Source of the DNA: Helicobacteraceae bacterium
GTDB taxonomy: Bacteria > Campylobacterota > Campylobacteria > Campylobacterales > Helicobacteraceae
NCBI GenBank assembly: GCA_029258405.1
Contig: JARHYY010000101.1
Coordinates: forward strand, 1-27,110
Direction: 5' to 3'
Length of the DNA stretch: 27,110 nucleotides
The notes below the pieces were generated by a model. That model saw nothing but the letters and a program-made list of their open reading frames with translations. It did no database searches and was not told the origin of the DNA. The first letter of the stretch is position 1. Every line of letters starts with the position of its first letter. Shown piece by piece: positions 25,176 through 27,110 of this stretch. The position numbers were made by a program, and so were the translations under genes.

Positions 25176-25628
25176 ATGGCAAGTGTTACACAACTCGGGG
25201 CAATAGCATACATTAATCAAAATATGCAATCAAGTTCTATACAGCATGCTAACGCACAACAAAGGCATGATTTTGCTGCTGTTGTAAATGAAGAAATCAT
25301 GAAACAACAAGAAGAAAAAAATAAAGAAGTTCGTCCGACTGAAGATATTAACAAGATTAACCCAGATGAAAAACAAAAACAAAAAAATGAAGAAGAATAT
25401 GACGAAGAGCATGAAGAAGAAATAGAAGAGGAGCATGAGGAAGAGATAGAAGAATATGAGGAAGAGGAAGAAGCACAAGAATATGAATATGACGATGATG
25501 AAGAAAAGGAAGATGAAGACGAGGAAGAGGAATATTCTGCTCAAAACAATGTAGCTGAAGAAAAAAAGGTTACTGAAAACCTACAGAACAATCAATACGG
25601 CTATCAACCTTTTGATTTACAAGCATAA
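25176..25628 (+). CDS. Small very acidic protein of unknown function
   Basis: I do not recognise a function. The 150-aa product has a conserved-looking N-terminus (VTQLGAIAYINQNMQSS, then HDFAAVVNEEI), a short charged linker (EVRPTEDINKINPDEK, about 51-66) and a stretch at about 72-120 that is almost all Glu/Asp with a few Tyr and His. The end is QYGYQPFDLQA. No signal peptide is present. The gene abuts rqcH without a gap and has AAAAAGGAG before its ATG. The acidic run is low complexity and may vary in length between strains. The last 12 bp overlap the 3' end of the napF remnant on the other strand. Confidence 0.7.
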   Translation: MASVTQLGAIAYINQNMQSSSIQHANAQQRHDFAAVVNEEIMKQQEEKNKEVRPTEDINKINPDEKQKQKNEEEYDEEHEEEIEEEHEEEIEEYEEEEEAQEYEYDDDEEKEDEDEEEEYSAQNNVAEEKKVTENLQNNQYGYQPFDLQA

Positions 25629-26124
25629 CCTTGTATTTACATTAATTGAAGACAAAATAGTAATGGCTTGTGTGGGACATCTTAAAACACATAAGCCACA
25701 ATGTGTACAGTTACTATTAATCGTTGGGTAAAAAAGCCCTTGATAAAAAATAGCCTCAAAATCACATATATCTTTACAGCTATAGCACATAGTCTTATTC
25801 CATGCCAAACATTTATCAAAAGCTAACTCTATATGTCCTTTGATATATTTATATGATGGGTTAAAAAACCCCTTGAAGGGAACCACAAGCTTCCATGCAG
25901 ACTTCACAAAATGTGCAAGCATTATTTTGCAAATCAACTCACCCTACACCATTATCATCTATGACAATAATATTCTCCTCACAACTTTACACACACACTT
26001 TAGTGCTACATTTATAGCAATACTCTGCATAATCACTTTCAATATAAGGCAATGAAAAATATAACGATTGTTTAACTTGGTGTTGCTTAAAAGAATCCAT
26101 TTTTAAAAAAGCCCGCCTTTGCAC
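25617..26124 (-). pseudogene. napF: napF remnant (iron-sulfur protein of periplasmic nitrate reductase)
   Basis: From a GTG at 26124 the minus strand reads VQRRAFLK, the usual NapF start, then 45 codons to a TAA (25987-25989). The same frame continues with SCEENIIVIDDNGVG to a TGA (25939-25941), then CTFCEVCMEACGS. A frameshift near 25870 moves to the frame encoding CLAWNKTMCYSCKDIC and CTHCGLCVLRCPT. NapF carries several [4Fe-4S] sites and helps mature NapA in the cytoplasm. With two nonsense codons and a frameshift it cannot be functional. It lies 54 bp after the napB remnant, as in nap operons. Confidence 0.8.
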
Positions 26125-26178
26125 ATCTGTTTTTTTATTCGTTTAATCCACGTCTTCATTTAAGGTATTAATAAGGTT

Positions 26179-26663
26179 TTATTGAGTTGTGCCATCTACA
26201 TTTCTAAAATATGGCTTAAAGCTATTATCAACTAATGGTTCTAGCTTTACTTGTGGTGCGTGACATGCAGTACAGTTAAACATGCTTCATCAAACTGTCC
26301 GTTAAGATCTCTGTTTCTTCTCATATCTATCAAATGTGTTTTAAGAATGGCTGTTGCCATAACAATTTCAGCATATTCAGGAATATGACATGAAACACAC
26401 ATACTATTATCTTTTACAACAGGAAGTATATCACTCACATCATAAGGAATCATTGGCGAAGCATTTTCATGGGCACACTCTATAAGCTTTGAGCTTCCTG
26501 CAGATTCTTGATTATATTCAAAGGCGGCAGATAAAGAATCTGTTTCATTATATATAGTGCTTTTATGTCATCCTAATTCTTCCTCGCTAATGCCCGGTGT
26601 CACAAAACAGCCAAGTAGCAATAAACTACAGACTATCACAATGTATGTCTTTATAATATTCAT
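26179..26663 (-). pseudogene. napB: napB remnant (dihaem cytochrome c subunit of nitrate reductase)
   Basis: The ATG at 26663 opens an export-signal-like sequence (MNIIKTYIVIVCSLLLLG), and the frame meets a TGA at codon 32 (26568-26570). It continues with PMIPYDVSDILPVVKDN, the first haem motif CVSCH, and ATAILKTHLIDMRRNRDLNG. A one-base loss near 26276-26280, in a T run on the coding strand, shifts the frame. Restoring it gives the second haem motif CTACH, APQVKLEPLVDNSF, and a stop at 26179. In intact operons NapB passes electrons to NapA. The gene is clearly NapB and clearly broken. Confidence 0.87.
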
Positions 26664-26757
26664 TTAAAATGCTCTTTTTAAGAGCTCGTATATCAAATTT
26701 TAATGCATCGTCATTACATATTTCTATACAGCAACCACAATTACAACATTCTAGACA
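26664..26757 (-). pseudogene. napH: napH C-terminal fragment
   Basis: Immediately upstream of napB the minus strand encodes CLECCNCGCCIEICNDDALK followed by FDIRALKKSIL, the cysteine-rich [4Fe-4S] tail of the quinol dehydrogenase subunit NapH. The membrane part and first ferredoxin motif are not found further upstream. The frame has no normal stop before napB. The limits of the fragment are approximate. Confidence 0.65.
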
Positions 26758-27110
26758 TTATTATATAGAGACTCATATACTCGGGCGAAACTAAGATATA
26801 TAAATAAAGTAAGATTGATGAAACACATTGAGATAGAAATATAAAGAGTTAGACTCATAATAAGATAAATAACATATAATAATTTCTTGCAATATATATA
26901 AATCTCATTGATTCTCAAGCATAAGTATTAAGCTCTTATAAGAGTAGAACTAAAAAACCTAGTAATTAAATACACTCAAAAGAACAATAAGAGATTCTCT
27001 TAAAGAGTAAATACCCTTAAAAAAGAGATAATAATTCAATAGAGAATCTCATAATAGCAACAAAAAGAATCTTATAATTTAAAATCCAAAAAATTATAGA
27101 ACAACAATAT
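26758..27110. other. 353-bp AT-rich region without recognisable gene
   Basis: No ORF, RNA gene or insertion-sequence end is supported. It contains short palindromes: CTCTTATAAGAG (26933-26944) and AAGAGATTCTCTT (26989-27001). It also contains GAGAATCTC (27042-27050), the reverse complement of the core of the second palindrome. It may be eroded nap coding sequence. Confidence 0.4.

Noticed and set aside
25230..25544. Minus-strand 104-aa ORF full of Phe/Leu/Ile that looks like a membrane protein
   Set aside because: It is the antisense of the GAA/GAG-rich acidic tract, which necessarily reads as hydrophobic residues.

Overview
The window looks like chromosomal DNA of a low-G+C Campylobacterota species, most likely an enterohepatic Helicobacter. 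The evidence is the gene set: pseC, a FlaC-type secreted flagellin, PEB4/Cbf2, a NapB/NapF/NapH remnant and DcuA. A textbook sigma-54 flagellar promoter and Helicobacter-style TATAAT -10 boxes without clear -35 boxes agree with this. From memory, pseC...accC-accB-dcd, peb4-fba-efp and psd-nadA are blocks also seen in H. pylori, here joined in a different order.

Layout. 1-4218 (minus strand): the start of a MoxR-family AAA+ ATPase with a repetitive Asn/Thr insertion; pseC (pseudaminic acid pathway) directly downstream of flaC, which has an RpoN-type promoter; then accC and accB. 4309-11311 (plus strand): dcd, a 443-bp AT-rich gap, then a tightly packed housekeeping operon peb4-fba-efp-DJ-1-mltC-like-psd-nadA, closed by a hairpin that may serve as a bidirectional terminator.

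11395-18213 (minus strand) is the accessory part: six overlapping or abutting genes that look like one operon for making and decorating a surface glycan. In transcription order they encode an O-methyltransferase, a DegT/DnrJ/EryC1 sugar aminotransferase, a small CysC-like kinase, a 646-aa fusion of APS kinase + Rossmann-like domain + sulfotransferase-like domain, a second methyltransferase joined to a Rossmann-like domain, and a CDP-glycerol-glycerophosphotransferase-like transferase. Two genes carry long G tracts (G10 and G12 on the coding strand) at domain boundaries. In both, a one-base change stops translation shortly after the tract. In the fusion, slippage would remove the sulfotransferase but leave the complete APS kinase. 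I read this as a phase-variable glycan sulfation module, with PAPS made and used by one polypeptide.

18333-27110: trpS with a small translationally coupled unknown gene; convergent to it a HAD phosphatase and, further along, dcuA, both on the minus strand; then on the plus strand a 24-repeat leucine-rich-repeat protein, an RqcH/NFACT protein and a very acidic small protein. The right end holds a decaying periplasmic nitrate reductase locus (napH fragment, napB and napF pseudogenes with stops and frameshifts), then AT-rich DNA with no recognisable genes. No tRNA, rRNA, CRISPR array or insertion sequence was recognised.
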